From contig JABLTJ010000008.1 of the NCBI GenBank assembly GCA_013166775.1, positions 52,564 through 116,563 on the forward strand: a DNA stretch of 64,000 nt, written 5' to 3'. Source of the stretch: Promethearchaeati archaeon (lineage in GTDB: Archaea > Asgardarchaeota > Heimdallarchaeia > Heimdallarchaeales > Heimdallarchaeaceae). Under the pieces are notes generated by a model. That model saw only the letters and a program-made list of their open reading frames with translations. It was not told where the DNA came from and made no database searches. The position numbers and the translations under genes are program-made. This document shows positions 24,295 through 32,691 of this stretch, one piece after another. Within the stretch, counting starts at the first letter, position 1. The number at the start of each line of letters is the position of its first letter.

Positions 24295-25548
24295 TTATGT
24301 TCCTTCAAAATATGCATCTTTATATTTTTCTTGTTCTGATGAAAGTTTATCTATTTTATACCCCATCAATTTTAGTTTCAAACCAGCAATCCTTTCATCT
24401 TGTTCTCTTGGAATATCATAAACGATATTTTCTAATTTTTTCCCCGATTCAGCAAGATAGATTAAGCTCAGTAACTGATTTGCGAAAGACATATCCATCA
24501 CCTCTGAAGGGTGTCCTTCAGCTGCAGATAAATTAACGAGTCTTCCTTTTGCAAGCAGATAGATTTTTCGACCGTCCTCCAGAGTATATTCTTCATTATT
24601 TTCTCTTAATTCTCTTTTTGATTTTGATAGATTTTCAAGTTCCCCAATATTAATTTCAACATCATAGTGACCTGTATTGCAAATTATAGCTCCATCCTTC
24701 ATCTTTTCAAAATGCTTACCTACAAGAATATCTTTCATACCAGTTGCTGTAATGAAAAGATCACCCTTGCTGGAAGCTTCATCCATTTTCATGACTCTAA
24801 ATCCATCCATAGCAGCTTTCAAAGCTTGAATTGGGTCTACTTCTGTTATGATTACATCAGCTCCCAAACCTGAAGCATTTTTAGCTAATCCCCTTCCACA
24901 ATGTCCATAGCCTGCAATTACAACTATTTTTCCTGCAATAATAATATTAGTTGATCTTAATACACCATCTAAAGTTGATTGACCTGTACCATAGTAATTG
25001 TCGAAATCACTTTTTGTCTCAGCATCGTTAACCGCAACAATTGGGTAAAGTAATTTTTTTGCTCTATCCATAGCTCTCAATCGATGGACGCCCGTTGTGG
25101 TTTCCTCTGTTCCCCCAATGATACCTTCTGCTAACTCTTGAAAATCTGAATGCACTCTAAAAATAAGATCTGCTCCATCATCTAACGTTAATGTGGGTTT
25201 GAATTCTAGAACTTTATCTATTGCCCAGTAAAAATCTTCAGTTGTCATTCCATACCAAGCAAAGATTGGAATATCCTCAGCTGCAAGAGCAGCTGCTATA
25301 TCATCTTTTGTTGATAAAGGATTGCAACCACTCCATGCTACTTCAGCTCCAGCTTTAGTCAATGTTTCTACAAGAACTGCGGTTTCTTTTGTAACATGAA
25401 GACAACCAGCAATCTTCATTCCTTTGAGCGGTTTTGTTTCGCTAAATTTCTTACGTAATTCCATTAAAACAGGCATTCTTGATTCTGCCCAATCAATTTT
25501 CTTTCTTCCTTGTTCAGCTAAATTTATGTCCTTTATCTTATAGACCAT
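24295..25548 (-). CDS. ahcY: Adenosylhomocysteinase (S-adenosylhomocysteine hydrolase)
   Basis: It splits S-adenosylhomocysteine into homocysteine and adenosine, relieving product inhibition of methyltransferases. Motifs in order: CLHVTKETAVLVETL, SGCNPLSTKDD, DDGADL, EETTTGVHRL, VNDAETKSDFDNYYGTGQS (active-site Lys/Asp/Asn) and the NAD-binding VVIAGYGHCGRGLA. The C-terminal LSAAEGHPSEVMDMSF segment is intact. Length (417) is typical. ATG start. Single-gene unit, cytosolic. Confidence 0.97.
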   Translation of the reverse strand: MVYKIKDINLAEQGRKKIDWAESRMPVLMELRKKFSETKPLKGMKIAGCLHVTKETAVLVETLTKAGAEVAWSGCNPLSTKDDIAAALAAEDIPIFAWYGMTTEDFYWAIDKVLEFKPTLTLDDGADLIFRVHSDFQELAEGIIGGTEETTTGVHRLRAMDRAKKLLYPIVAVNDAETKSDFDNYYGTGQSTLDGVLRSTNIIIAGKIVVIAGYGHCGRGLAKNASGLGADVIITEVDPIQALKAAMDGFRVMKMDEASSKGDLFITATGMKDILVGKHFEKMKDGAIICNTGHYDVEINIGELENLSKSKRELRENNEEYTLEDGRKIYLLAKGRLVNLSAAEGHPSEVMDMSFANQLLSLIYLAESGKKLENIVYDIPREQDERIAGLKLKLMGYKIDKLSSEQEKYKDAYFEGT

Positions 25549-25645
25549 GATTTAAACAAATATTAGTTTCTTAAAAATATGTCGAGAACAGTGATGTGTA
25601 CTAGTAAACATAACATTAATTTAATACTGTTTTCAGCTGAACGTA

Positions 25646-26356
25646 ATGATAGAGAAAACTTCACCACTTATTATAGCGCATAGAGGTTCATCAGAAGAAG
25701 CTTATGAGAATTCAATGGAAGCTTTCAATCTTGCAGTTTCACAGAAAGCTGATATGATAGAATTAGATTCTCATTTAACTAGTGATGGTATTTTCATAAT
25801 ACACCATGATAAAAATATTGTATTTGAAAATAAAAAATATCTAATAAAAGAAACTCCATTCAAAGTTATAGAAAAGATACAATTGCCAAATGGTGAGAGT
25901 ATTCCAATTTTGGAAGACGTTTTAAATGATTTATTACCAAACATTCAATTTAACATTGAGATCAAGTGCAAGATAAACAAGCAAGAACTAGATATTTTAC
26001 TCAAGAGAGTTGGACAAGATAATACCAGAATTGTCGTCAGTTCTTTTAGAAGAGATGTTATGCATGAATTGAAATCTTCAAACATGGAATACAGATTAGC
26101 TTTTCTTTATATGATTCCAAGTACTGTAAGTAGGAGAATGTCTGATAAAAGTTATATTCACTCCTTGAATGCTTATCACAAATTCCTTTCCTCCAGAATT
26201 ATTGAACTATATCACAAAAAGAACAAAGAAGTAAACGCTTGGACAGTCAATAGGGAAGATGACATTAAGAAGTTTGTAAGATTGGGAGTAAACGGTATAA
26301 TTACAGATCATCCACCTAGAGCTATGAAAATAATTAAATCAATTAATCAAGTCTAA
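25646..26356 (+). CDS. Glycerophosphodiester phosphodiesterase family protein
   Basis: A TIM-barrel enzyme that hydrolyses glycerophosphodiesters to glycerol phosphate and an alcohol. IIAHRGSSEEAYENSMEAF holds the catalytic His-Arg, DMIELDSHLTSDG the metal-binding Glu and Asp, and IFIIHHD the second His. INVEIK-type strand INFNIEIKCK and C-terminal NAWTVNREDD and GVNGIITDHP complete the barrel. Length 236, no signal peptide, so cytosolic. TATA-like AATTTAATAC lies 21-30 nt before the ATG. Its last codons overlap the convergent next gene by 4 nt. Confidence 0.9.
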   Translation: MIEKTSPLIIAHRGSSEEAYENSMEAFNLAVSQKADMIELDSHLTSDGIFIIHHDKNIVFENKKYLIKETPFKVIEKIQLPNGESIPILEDVLNDLLPNIQFNIEIKCKINKQELDILLKRVGQDNTRIVVSSFRRDVMHELKSSNMEYRLAFLYMIPSTVSRRMSDKSYIHSLNAYHKFLSSRIIELYHKKNKEVNAWTVNREDDIKKFVRLGVNGIITDHPPRAMKIIKSINQV

Positions 26357-27066
26357 TCTTCAATTCTCTTGATTAAAGAGAACGTATATTCTTGCCAATC
26401 TGTGATAGAATTTATCCTTTCGAAAGTTTTTTTCATATCAACATCTTCTACATAAAATATCATACTAACGATTTCAGGAGTGAAGCCATTCTCTATGACA
26501 CCTCGGTAATCTTTAGGCTCTTCAATAATCTCTAGTTGATATGTGTCATTCTTTGAAACCATCAGCTCAATGAGCTCAGGTTTGATTCCCTTTTCAATTG
26601 TATTGTAAATTTGTATGAACTCTGTTTTCTTAGCTAGTTCTTTGCTGACCCTAAGCATTGAGGAGGAGTACCCCCCCTCATCAATGAAACTTGGGATTAA
26701 CCAAAACGATTGACTTGGAAGAGTTATTTCTATATTGGAAACCTTGTTCTTATCTTTGATACTCTCTATATCCTGTATCAGTTGATTAGCGGTAGTAATA
26801 TTTTGGTGAGTTTTCATAATTACTATCTCATCAACAATTAGAGAATCGATTGTTTTCTCTGATTCTTCATCTTGTTCTTTTTCTAGAAACCAGATAAGAT
26901 ATCCTATTTTTTCACTGTCTTGCTTAATCAAGTTAATTTTTGCTTTCTTTGTAAGAAAAGTAGAATCAATCAAATCTTGTGGTGAAATGTCCTTCCCATA
27001 AATCTCTTTGAGTACGTTCTTTAAATCAGTAGAAGCTTCTGGATTGGAAAGCTCTTCTAATGTCAT
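26353..27066 (-). CDS. Hypothetical protein, possible degenerate GNAT fold
   Basis: Unrecognised family. The order of a mixed sheet (KINLIKQDSEKIGYLIWFLE, IDSLIVDEIVIM, a helix, NIEITLPSQSFWLIPSFIDEGG) loosely recalls a GNAT acetyltransferase. However, the acetyl-CoA loop (R/Q-x-x-G-x-G/A) is absent. The C-terminal ~90 residues could be a second alpha/beta half. No membrane segments. Start at ATG 27066; the track's TTG at 27069 is unlikely. TATA-like TTATTAAAAG precedes it. Confidence 0.45.
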   Translation of the reverse strand: MTLEELSNPEASTDLKNVLKEIYGKDISPQDLIDSTFLTKKAKINLIKQDSEKIGYLIWFLEKEQDEESEKTIDSLIVDEIVIMKTHQNITTANQLIQDIESIKDKNKVSNIEITLPSQSFWLIPSFIDEGGYSSSMLRVSKELAKKTEFIQIYNTIEKGIKPELIELMVSKNDTYQLEIIEEPKDYRGVIENGFTPEIVSMIFYVEDVDMKKTFERINSITDWQEYTFSLIKRIED

Positions 27067-27181
27067 CAAAAACTTGTAACGCTTTTAATAAATAAAGGTG
27101 ACCATTCAATCTAATTCAATTCTTTAAGTGAACTGAATTTTGAGATAATCAAAAGAAAGGAAAAAAAGGGTTTTACTCCGC

Positions 27182-27589
27182 TTATGATGGAGTAAATACT
27201 GCTGTACCTATTGCTGTACTTTCACCAGAAGAGAAGTTTATTGTTAATGTATATTCTATTCCAATTGTAAAAGATCCAGTAAAAACTATCTGTTTTGTAG
27301 CACCGTTTGATATCGAAAACGGTTCTGTTGAATCTAATACAAGATACGATACTATTGGAGATGCAGATACATCCGTATACAGTATATCGTTACCTTCAGC
27401 TTGGATTGTAATAGTGACTGTATAGTTTAAACCATCACCTGCTAAAACAACGTTGGATTCTTGAACAATTGCTTTTGGTGCTGGATTTAGCATAGGTATA
27501 ACAACTAAAAATACAATTGCTGCTGCAGCTGTTACCAGAGCAATAAGTAGAATTGTTGCGATTACTGGAGATACACCACGTTTTTTCAT
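27182..27589 (-). CDS. Archaeal type IV pilin-like protein
   Basis: The N terminus MKKRGVSPVIATILLIALVTAAAAIVF is a class III signal: a basic n-region, processing after the Arg-Gly-type site, then a ~20-residue hydrophobic helix that would pack in a filament core (archaeal pilin N-terminal domain, DUF1628-like). The remaining ~95 residues are beta-rich and form the exposed head. No assembly ATPase or prepilin peptidase lies nearby. A strong Shine-Dalgarno (AAAGGAG, 9 nt before ATG) and a palindrome beside the TATA box suggest strong, regulated expression. Confidence 0.85.
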   Translation of the reverse strand: MKKRGVSPVIATILLIALVTAAAAIVFLVVIPMLNPAPKAIVQESNVVLAGDGLNYTVTITIQAEGNDILYTDVSASPIVSYLVLDSTEPFSISNGATKQIVFTGSFTIGIEYTLTINFSSGESTAIGTAVFTPS

Positions 27590-27598
27590 AAATTTATA

Positions 27599-27634
27599 CT
27601 CCTTTAGATTTTAAAGTAGTCAATTCTTTTTATG
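27599..27634 (-). promoter_or_regulatory. Pilin promoter and strong Shine-Dalgarno
   Basis: On the minus strand a TATA-like CATAAAAAG (27626-27634) precedes AAAGGAG (27599-27605), which is 9 nt before the pilin ATG. Unlike the leaderless neighbours, this gene appears to have a short leader with a good ribosome binding site. Confidence 0.45.
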
Positions 27635-27640
27635 TTTCTT

Positions 27641-27658
27641 GTTACTTAAAAAAGTAAC
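27641..27658. promoter_or_regulatory. Perfect palindrome GTTACTT-AAAA-AAGTAAC beside the pilin TATA box
   Basis: Two 7-nt arms around AAAA lie directly upstream of the pilin TATA box and about 65 nt from the divergent gene's promoter. The symmetry and position suit a dimeric repressor or activator site. It could also be a chance AT-rich palindrome. Confidence 0.4.
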
Positions 27659-27722
27659 GATAGTATTAAGCGAGCATTTGGACAAAGTCTCTAATTCACG
27701 GTCTTTTGCTAATTAACAATGG

Positions 27723-27730
27723 TTTATATT
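27723..27730 (+). promoter_or_regulatory. TATA box of the zinc-ribbon protein gene
   Basis: TTTATATT lies 29-36 nt before ATG 27759. This fits a leaderless mRNA and argues against the track's GTG start at 27732. Confidence 0.45.
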
Positions 27731-27758
27731 AGTGTATGTGTTAAGATTATTGAAGAAA

Positions 27759-28454
27759 ATGGACACTACTGCTAATATAATTTTTAGATCAATTAGCGCG
27801 ATATATGAAAGCGCAATTAGTGGTAGTGCTCTTTATCCAACTTTATATTTTGAAGATAATGAGAGAGACAATACATACTATGGTTTTAGATTAAATGAGG
27901 TTATTCCTACTAGATTAATAATACGAACATATGAAGAAGGAAAAAGTTGTTTTGTTGATATGCTGTGGTTTGTGGATGATTCCAAGATCGAAGGTAAAGG
28001 TTGTGTAACATTTTACCCAAAAAGTAATGAGATCGCTGTGAAAGGAGATTCGAAGGATTTTATTTCTAAACTTCAATCTGATGCAACAATTGAAGCATGT
28101 TACAAAGATCTTATTGAACCATCTGGATTTCTGAATAAAGTAATTGTGGGTACTAAGAACTCTTGTCCTTCAAAACTCCAAAACGAAACTAAATTGAATC
28201 TTAGTAATTTACCAACAAATCTATTTGCTTTTTCCAGATCTACTTTGAATCTAAAGAAAATCAAAGATGAATCTTATCAAGATGTTGCTATTAATGGTTT
28301 TCTTGCTGTAATCGATTTATTACACAGATCATTGGAAATACTCAGCTCTCATGCTCAGACAAAACTAGATAGCAAAACATTCTGCATACGATGTGGTGAA
28401 AAACTCCCAACAGATTCATATTTCTGCCCAATTTGTGGAACAAAACAGGGATGA
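27759..28454 (+). CDS. Hypothetical protein with C-terminal zinc ribbon
   Basis: Unrecognised. The last ~25 residues (FCIRCGEKLPTDSYFCPICGTKQG) form a C-x2-C...C-x2-C zinc ribbon. The upstream ~205 residues are alpha/beta, with no catalytic motif, membrane helix or signal peptide. The start at ATG 27759 (MDTTANIIFRSI) is preferred on promoter spacing. It is divergent from the pilin gene with the palindrome between them. Confidence 0.55.
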   Translation: MDTTANIIFRSISAIYESAISGSALYPTLYFEDNERDNTYYGFRLNEVIPTRLIIRTYEEGKSCFVDMLWFVDDSKIEGKGCVTFYPKSNEIAVKGDSKDFISKLQSDATIEACYKDLIEPSGFLNKVIVGTKNSCPSKLQNETKLNLSNLPTNLFAFSRSTLNLKKIKDESYQDVAINGFLAVIDLLHRSLEILSSHAQTKLDSKTFCIRCGEKLPTDSYFCPICGTKQG

Positions 28455-28471
28455 GTTTTCCGCAATATCTT

Positions 28472-28807
28472 TTAAGTGTGATATAATATCTCTGCTTTTT
28501 CAATTAGTTCTAAAGTATCAGTTTGATTAGCTAGATCCCTTGCATTAGGTGAAAAATTATTTGCTACTACAAAACCTCCACTAAGATTTGATCTTTGTAT
28601 TATACGTTCTATGTGAATTATTTTATCAGTACCCACAGACCTTTTCCAATCTAAAATCCACACCCCTACGAGAAGTTCTTTGATTATTATTATAAATTCG
28701 ATTGAATGTTTAGGAGGTCCCTGAATCAAGGATAAATTATGAGTAATATTTCCAAAATTCTTCAAGTATTCTAGAGCTAATTCGATTAGAGGTTTATCTC
28801 GGTCCAT
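28472..28807 (-). CDS. Small Mrr-like PD-(D/E)XK restriction-endonuclease-fold protein
   Basis: At 111 residues this is a minimal Mrr-type catalytic domain. The strand GVWILDWKRSVG supplies a D-x-K catalytic pair. The later GGFVVANNFSPNARDLANQ and LELIEKAEILY match the GIlVTt.sFt..A..lA...iElid pattern of Mrr-type nucleases. The N-terminal acidic residue is less clear. There is no DNA-recognition domain and no methyltransferase nearby, so it is not an ordinary restriction system. A TATA-like TATTTTAATAG lies 27-38 nt before the ATG. Confidence 0.6.
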   Translation of the reverse strand: MDRDKPLIELALEYLKNFGNITHNLSLIQGPPKHSIEFIIIIKELLVGVWILDWKRSVGTDKIIHIERIIQRSNLSGGFVVANNFSPNARDLANQTDTLELIEKAEILYHT

Positions 28808-28914
28808 AAGTCACACGCAGACAAAGTTAACAACTATTAAAATATTTGTATGAATTATTTCGAATTTTGTCGGGATTTTTATTGAATTTACATGACTTTT
28901 AGTTCTCTTAAATT

Positions 28915-29229
28915 CTATTCCTCAACTTCAATCTCTATACTTTTAGTATTGCAATGAACCGTCCACTTTCCACCTGATAAAAATGTAAGTAAAAATTCTT
29001 TCTTAAAATCCTTTATTACTTGAATAGCAATAGTATTTGGTTCCTTCTTTGCAAATAATCGAATTTTAACTATTTTTCTATCTTCATCAAAATCCAGAGT
29101 TTCAGGTAATAATTTCCATGAAGGATCACCTAGATATCCTTTAACAATTAGAGTTGTTTGAACTCCTCTTTTTATTTCTTCTTGAAAAATCAATTCTGTA
29201 ATACTAGCTGCTTTCTGAAATTTTTTCAT
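28915..29229 (-). CDS. Small hypothetical protein, predicted beta-sandwich
   Basis: Unrecognised. Of 104 residues, most form alternating beta strands (TTLIVKGYLG, KIVKIRLFAKKE, TIAIQVI, KEFLLTFLSGG, SIEIEVEE). There are no cysteine pairs, signal peptide or membrane segments. ATG 29229 is preferred to the track's TTG at 29241. Divergent from the signal peptidase gene. Confidence 0.45.
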   Translation of the reverse strand: MKKFQKAASITELIFQEEIKRGVQTTLIVKGYLGDPSWKLLPETLDFDEDRKIVKIRLFAKKEPNTIAIQVIKDFKKEFLLTFLSGGKWTVHCNTKSIEIEVEE

Positions 29230-29310
29230 CAAAAGAATCAAGAAAACTCTGAATATAAATTTAGTTATCGATTTTTGTAAAACAACACGCTATCTAATAA
29301 AAGGAAATGT

Positions 29311-29318
29311 TTTATAGT
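29311..29318 (+). promoter_or_regulatory. TATA box of the signal peptidase gene
   Basis: TTTATAGT starts 29 nt before ATG 29340; the same TTTATAG box occurs before the genes at 51143 and 55046. Confidence 0.5.
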
Positions 29319-29339
29319 ATCTGATATACAAAAAGAATA

Positions 29340-30524
29340 ATGTCTTCATCTTTGTCTAAATTTCTGAAGAAAATTGATATCAAAGAAACTGCAATTATGA
29401 TTGTTATTGCAATCGCTTTATTCTTTCTTGTTAAGATGATGTTTGGTGGTGTTTTAGGAGTATCATTGGTAGTCATAGAAAATGGACCATGTCCAAATTC
29501 TTCAATGTGTCCTACATATGATCAAGGAGATATGTTTCTCATATTCAAAAATAAACCAGAAAACATTCAACTTGGAGATGTAATTGTTTATGAATCTGCA
29601 ACAGTATATAGCAGAGGAACTTTAATCATTCACAGAGTTGTTAATATTACAGTTATAACTGATACTGAGGGTGATCACTATTATTTTCTAGTAAGTGGAG
29701 ATAATCCATCTTCAAATAACTATATAGATTATTATGACTCAACAACTCACTTTATACCCTATGAAGCTGTTTTAGGGAAAACAAAACTTATCATTCCCAA
29801 ACTTGGGTACGTAAAACTCTGGTTATCCATTCCAGATTTTATCTGGCTACGTTATGTTTTAATTGCAGTACTTCTAGGCCTAGCAGTATATTTGATATTC
29901 GCACCTGATGATAAAGATAAGAAGAAGAAAGATGAAGAACAAGAGAAAACAGATGCTGAAGTAACAAAAGAAGAATCCAAAGAAGAAGATTCAAAATTTA
30001 GTTTTAAAGACATACTTAATACTTTCTGGATTAAAACAAAGAAATTTTTTGTCGAACTTGTTACTGTTCGCAAGAAAAGAATTAAGTTAATTATTACTGC
30101 TTCAGTAATCATCTTCCTAATAATTTTCATACCGGTGCTTGACACTTTGATTAAATCACCTGGTGTCGAAACAGGAATCGATAATGTTGTTCTCTTATCA
30201 GCTACAAGCTTTATTGGAGAAGATATTGTATTTCTCCCATTCAACATCTATTTCAAACACGATGGTTCATGGAACACAGTTCTAAAGAGTTTTGAAGTGA
30301 TTGGAATACAAAATGGTTCTATTTTGGCAACAATGAAATGGGGATCGTACACTCAAATTGAAGGTGATAATATCATAGGAGGCTCTTTAATTTTCGATTC
30401 AAATCAGTTTAATGCCAATGAATCACTTACAATTAGCATTTCTTATATTATACATTACAGATTTGGTTCAGATGTACCTCAAGTATTTGAGGATATTTTT
30501 GACCCGCCCTATTTGCAAATTTAA
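29340..30524 (+). CDS. Sec11-type signal peptidase I with C-terminal membrane and ectodomain extension
   Basis: It cleaves signal peptides from exported proteins. After the first membrane helix, PNSSMCPTYDQGD has the catalytic Ser box (S-M-x-P). GTLIIHRVV carries His instead of the bacterial Lys, as in archaeal and ER Sec11 enzymes. SGDNPSSNNYID supplies the Asp box. A second helix, a long Lys/Glu cytosolic linker, a third helix (IKLIITASVIIFLIIFIPVL) and a ~115-residue beta ectodomain follow. Archaeal Sec11 is usually 150-250 residues, so the C-terminal half is an addition. It may recruit substrates. Confidence 0.85.
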   Translation: MSSSLSKFLKKIDIKETAIMIVIAIALFFLVKMMFGGVLGVSLVVIENGPCPNSSMCPTYDQGDMFLIFKNKPENIQLGDVIVYESATVYSRGTLIIHRVVNITVITDTEGDHYYFLVSGDNPSSNNYIDYYDSTTHFIPYEAVLGKTKLIIPKLGYVKLWLSIPDFIWLRYVLIAVLLGLAVYLIFAPDDKDKKKKDEEQEKTDAEVTKEESKEEDSKFSFKDILNTFWIKTKKFFVELVTVRKKRIKLIITASVIIFLIIFIPVLDTLIKSPGVETGIDNVVLLSATSFIGEDIVFLPFNIYFKHDGSWNTVLKSFEVIGIQNGSILATMKWGSYTQIEGDNIIGGSLIFDSNQFNANESLTISISYIIHYRFGSDVPQVFEDIFDPPYLQI

Positions 30525-30561
30525 AAAGAAAGCTCCCTCTACTCTATATTACTATAAAACA

Positions 30562-31428
30562 TCATATATTCTCTTTTATCTTTAATGGAATTTCATTAGG
30601 GGTTTTTACAGTGGTTATACCTGCTTCACTAAGTATTCTCATCTTTTCTTGAGCTGTGCCTGATTTACCATGAACAATAGCGCCAGCGTGACCCATTTGT
30701 TTTCCAGGAGGTGCTGTCTGACCGGCAATAAATCCATAAACTGGTTTAGAAATTTCAGTTTTAACTAAATCTGCTGCTTCTTGTTCTCCTGTTCCACCAA
30801 TCTCCCCAACTAGAACGATGTGCTCTGTCTGTGGATCTTCTTCAAACCATTTCAAGCATTCATTAAATCCTATCCCTTTTATTGGATCACCACCTAATCC
30901 TACACAGGTTGATTGACCAAAATCATTGATTGTTAGATTCTGAATAATTTCATAGGTTAATGTTCCACTTCTACTTACTATTCCAACATTACCTTGTTTG
31001 CATATTTCTCCTGGAATTATACCTATCTTACTCTCTCCTGGAGTGATTATACCAGGGCAATTGGGACCAATCATTATTACATTTTCTTCCTGTACTCTTT
31101 GTTTGATTTTAGCGGTATCCTTGATTGGCACTCCTTCAGTAATAACGGTAAGCAATTCAATCCCTGCATCAATTGCTTCTAAAGCAGCAGAATAGGTGAA
31201 TCTTGCAGGAATGAAAATAACAGAAGCTGTTGCTTGTGTCTCTTTGACTGCTTCTTTCATGCTATCATAAACAGGAACTCCCAAATGCTCTTGTCCCCCT
31301 TTTCCTGGAGTTACTCCTGCTACAACTTTTGTTCCATATTCTATCATAGACCGTGCATGAAAAGTTCCTTGTTTTCCTGTGATGCCTTGAACAATAACTC
31401 TTGTGTTTTTATCTAATATAATTGCCAT
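30562..31428 (-). CDS. sucD: Succinyl-CoA synthetase alpha subunit
   Basis: With SucC it converts succinyl-CoA, ADP (or GDP) and phosphate to succinate, CoA and ATP (GTP). RVIVQGITGKQGTFHA is the CoA-binding Rossmann start, SRSGTLTYEI contacts phosphate, and GKQMGHAGAIVHGKSG carries the phosphohistidine. Length 288 is standard. It starts 1 nt after sucC, so the two are one operon. It could serve the oxidative or the reductive direction of the TCA cycle. Confidence 0.96.
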   Translation of the reverse strand: MAIILDKNTRVIVQGITGKQGTFHARSMIEYGTKVVAGVTPGKGGQEHLGVPVYDSMKEAVKETQATASVIFIPARFTYSAALEAIDAGIELLTVITEGVPIKDTAKIKQRVQEENVIMIGPNCPGIITPGESKIGIIPGEICKQGNVGIVSRSGTLTYEIIQNLTINDFGQSTCVGLGGDPIKGIGFNECLKWFEEDPQTEHIVLVGEIGGTGEQEAADLVKTEISKPVYGFIAGQTAPPGKQMGHAGAIVHGKSGTAQEKMRILSEAGITTVKTPNEIPLKIKENI

Positions 31429-31429
31429 T

Positions 31430-32572
31430 TTAGTTTCCTCCTTTTACAAGTTCAACAATTCTTTTTGCTGCAGGTTCCATTTTTCCATAAGCGTTAATAC
31501 CATTTTCTTCCAGTATCTGAATGCCCAGATCATCATTAGTACCAACAAGTCGTATCACCATTGGAACTTTAATTTCATATTTTTTTGATGCATTGATAAT
31601 CCCATTTGCAACGTCATCACATCGAGTTATTCCCGCAAAGAAGTTTACAAAAATTCCTTTGATATTCTGCCTTGAAAGAATTTCCAGAGATTTCTCAATT
31701 TTAGTTTCATCAGCACCACCACCAACATCTAGAAAATTAGAAGGTGAGCTTCCATAAAATTCCAGCAAGTCACAAGTTGCCATTGCAAGTCCAGCACCAC
31801 CAGATATTATTCCAATCTCTCCGTCAAGTTGTACATAACTTATACCTGATTGATCAGCTTCAAATTCTAAATCGGTATGTCTGTCTCTTTGAGATTTAAG
31901 ATTTGCAATATCAAGTTGTCGATAATCAGCGTTTCCATCGATAACAACTTTTGAATCAGCAGCAATTATCTGCTTATCAGGAGTTAAAATCAAGGGATTA
32001 ATTTCTATAAGTGTAAGGTCTCTTTTTTGTGCCATTTTAAACATGTTAGTCATAATATTGGTGAACGAGGTTAGAGTTCGAGCTTCAAATCCAAGTTTTT
32101 TTCCAAGGTCTATGAACATGTAAGGCTGTGGTTCACTAAAAACAGAAAAATAATCTTTGTAAATTTCATCAGGATATTTTTCTGCTACCTCTTCAATGTC
32201 AACTCCACCTCGTGAACTAGCTAAAACCAGATATTTGCTAGATGCATTATCAAGCATTATAGACAAATAATACTCGTTTTCAATTTCCATTGGTTCTTCA
32301 AGCATGACTAAATCGACAGGTTTTCCTCTATGATCTCTACCAAGTATACTTTGAATATAGTCTTCTGCTTCAGATGTTTTAACTTTTTTTATCAACCCAG
32401 CTTTTCCTCTTCCTCCTGAAAGAGCTTGAGCTTTAGCCATCATGATGTCATTACCTAATTCTTCAGCAAAAGTCTTGATACTGGAAACTCCATCGTAAGC
32501 TTTGAATTTCGGAACAGGAATTCTGTTCTCTTTGAATAATTGTTTTCCCTCAATTTCATAAAGCATTGGCAT
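31430..32572 (-). CDS. sucC: Succinyl-CoA synthetase beta subunit
   Basis: ATP-grasp subunit pairing with SucD. MLYEIEGKQLFKENRIPVP is the canonical N terminus, MAKAQALSGGRGKAGLIKKV the ATP-binding loop, and the C-terminal CoA-ligase domain has ISGGAGLAMATCDLL. Length 380 is typical. ATG 32572 (ATGCCAATG; the second ATG at 32566 is also possible) follows a TATA-like CCTTAAAAA by 26 nt. Direct repeats flank that TATA box. Confidence 0.96.
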   Translation of the reverse strand: MPMLYEIEGKQLFKENRIPVPKFKAYDGVSSIKTFAEELGNDIMMAKAQALSGGRGKAGLIKKVKTSEAEDYIQSILGRDHRGKPVDLVMLEEPMEIENEYYLSIMLDNASSKYLVLASSRGGVDIEEVAEKYPDEIYKDYFSVFSEPQPYMFIDLGKKLGFEARTLTSFTNIMTNMFKMAQKRDLTLIEINPLILTPDKQIIAADSKVVIDGNADYRQLDIANLKSQRDRHTDLEFEADQSGISYVQLDGEIGIISGGAGLAMATCDLLEFYGSSPSNFLDVGGGADETKIEKSLEILSRQNIKGIFVNFFAGITRCDDVANGIINASKKYEIKVPMVIRLVGTNDDLGIQILEENGINAYGKMEPAAKRIVELVKGGN

Positions 32573-32587
32573 ATTGTAACCAACTGG

Positions 32588-32616
32588 CTTTGAAGTCTTT
32601 TTAAGGTCTTTGAAGT
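32588..32616 (-). promoter_or_regulatory. sucCD promoter: TATA flanked by 9-bp direct repeats
   Basis: On the minus strand ACTTCAAAG occurs twice (32588-32596 and 32608-32616), exactly 20 nt apart, on both sides of the TATA-like CCTTAAAAA (32598-32606). This would place regulator subunits on the same DNA face around the core promoter. A second direct repeat (AATATGTTCAA at 32625 and 32640) lies further upstream. Confidence 0.4.
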
Positions 32617-32691
32617 AAGCTCATAATATGTTCAAGGAAAATATGTTCAATACTCTCTATATCGATTGTAAAATAGAAAGAGATTGTTAAG

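Noticed and set aside
25575-25645. Possible C/D RNA: GTGATGT and CTGA with a short AACAGT/ACTGTT inverted repeat
   Set aside because: No D' or C' boxes appear at the expected spacing, the inverted repeat overlaps box C, and the AT-rich segment is better explained as the promoter of the GDPD gene.
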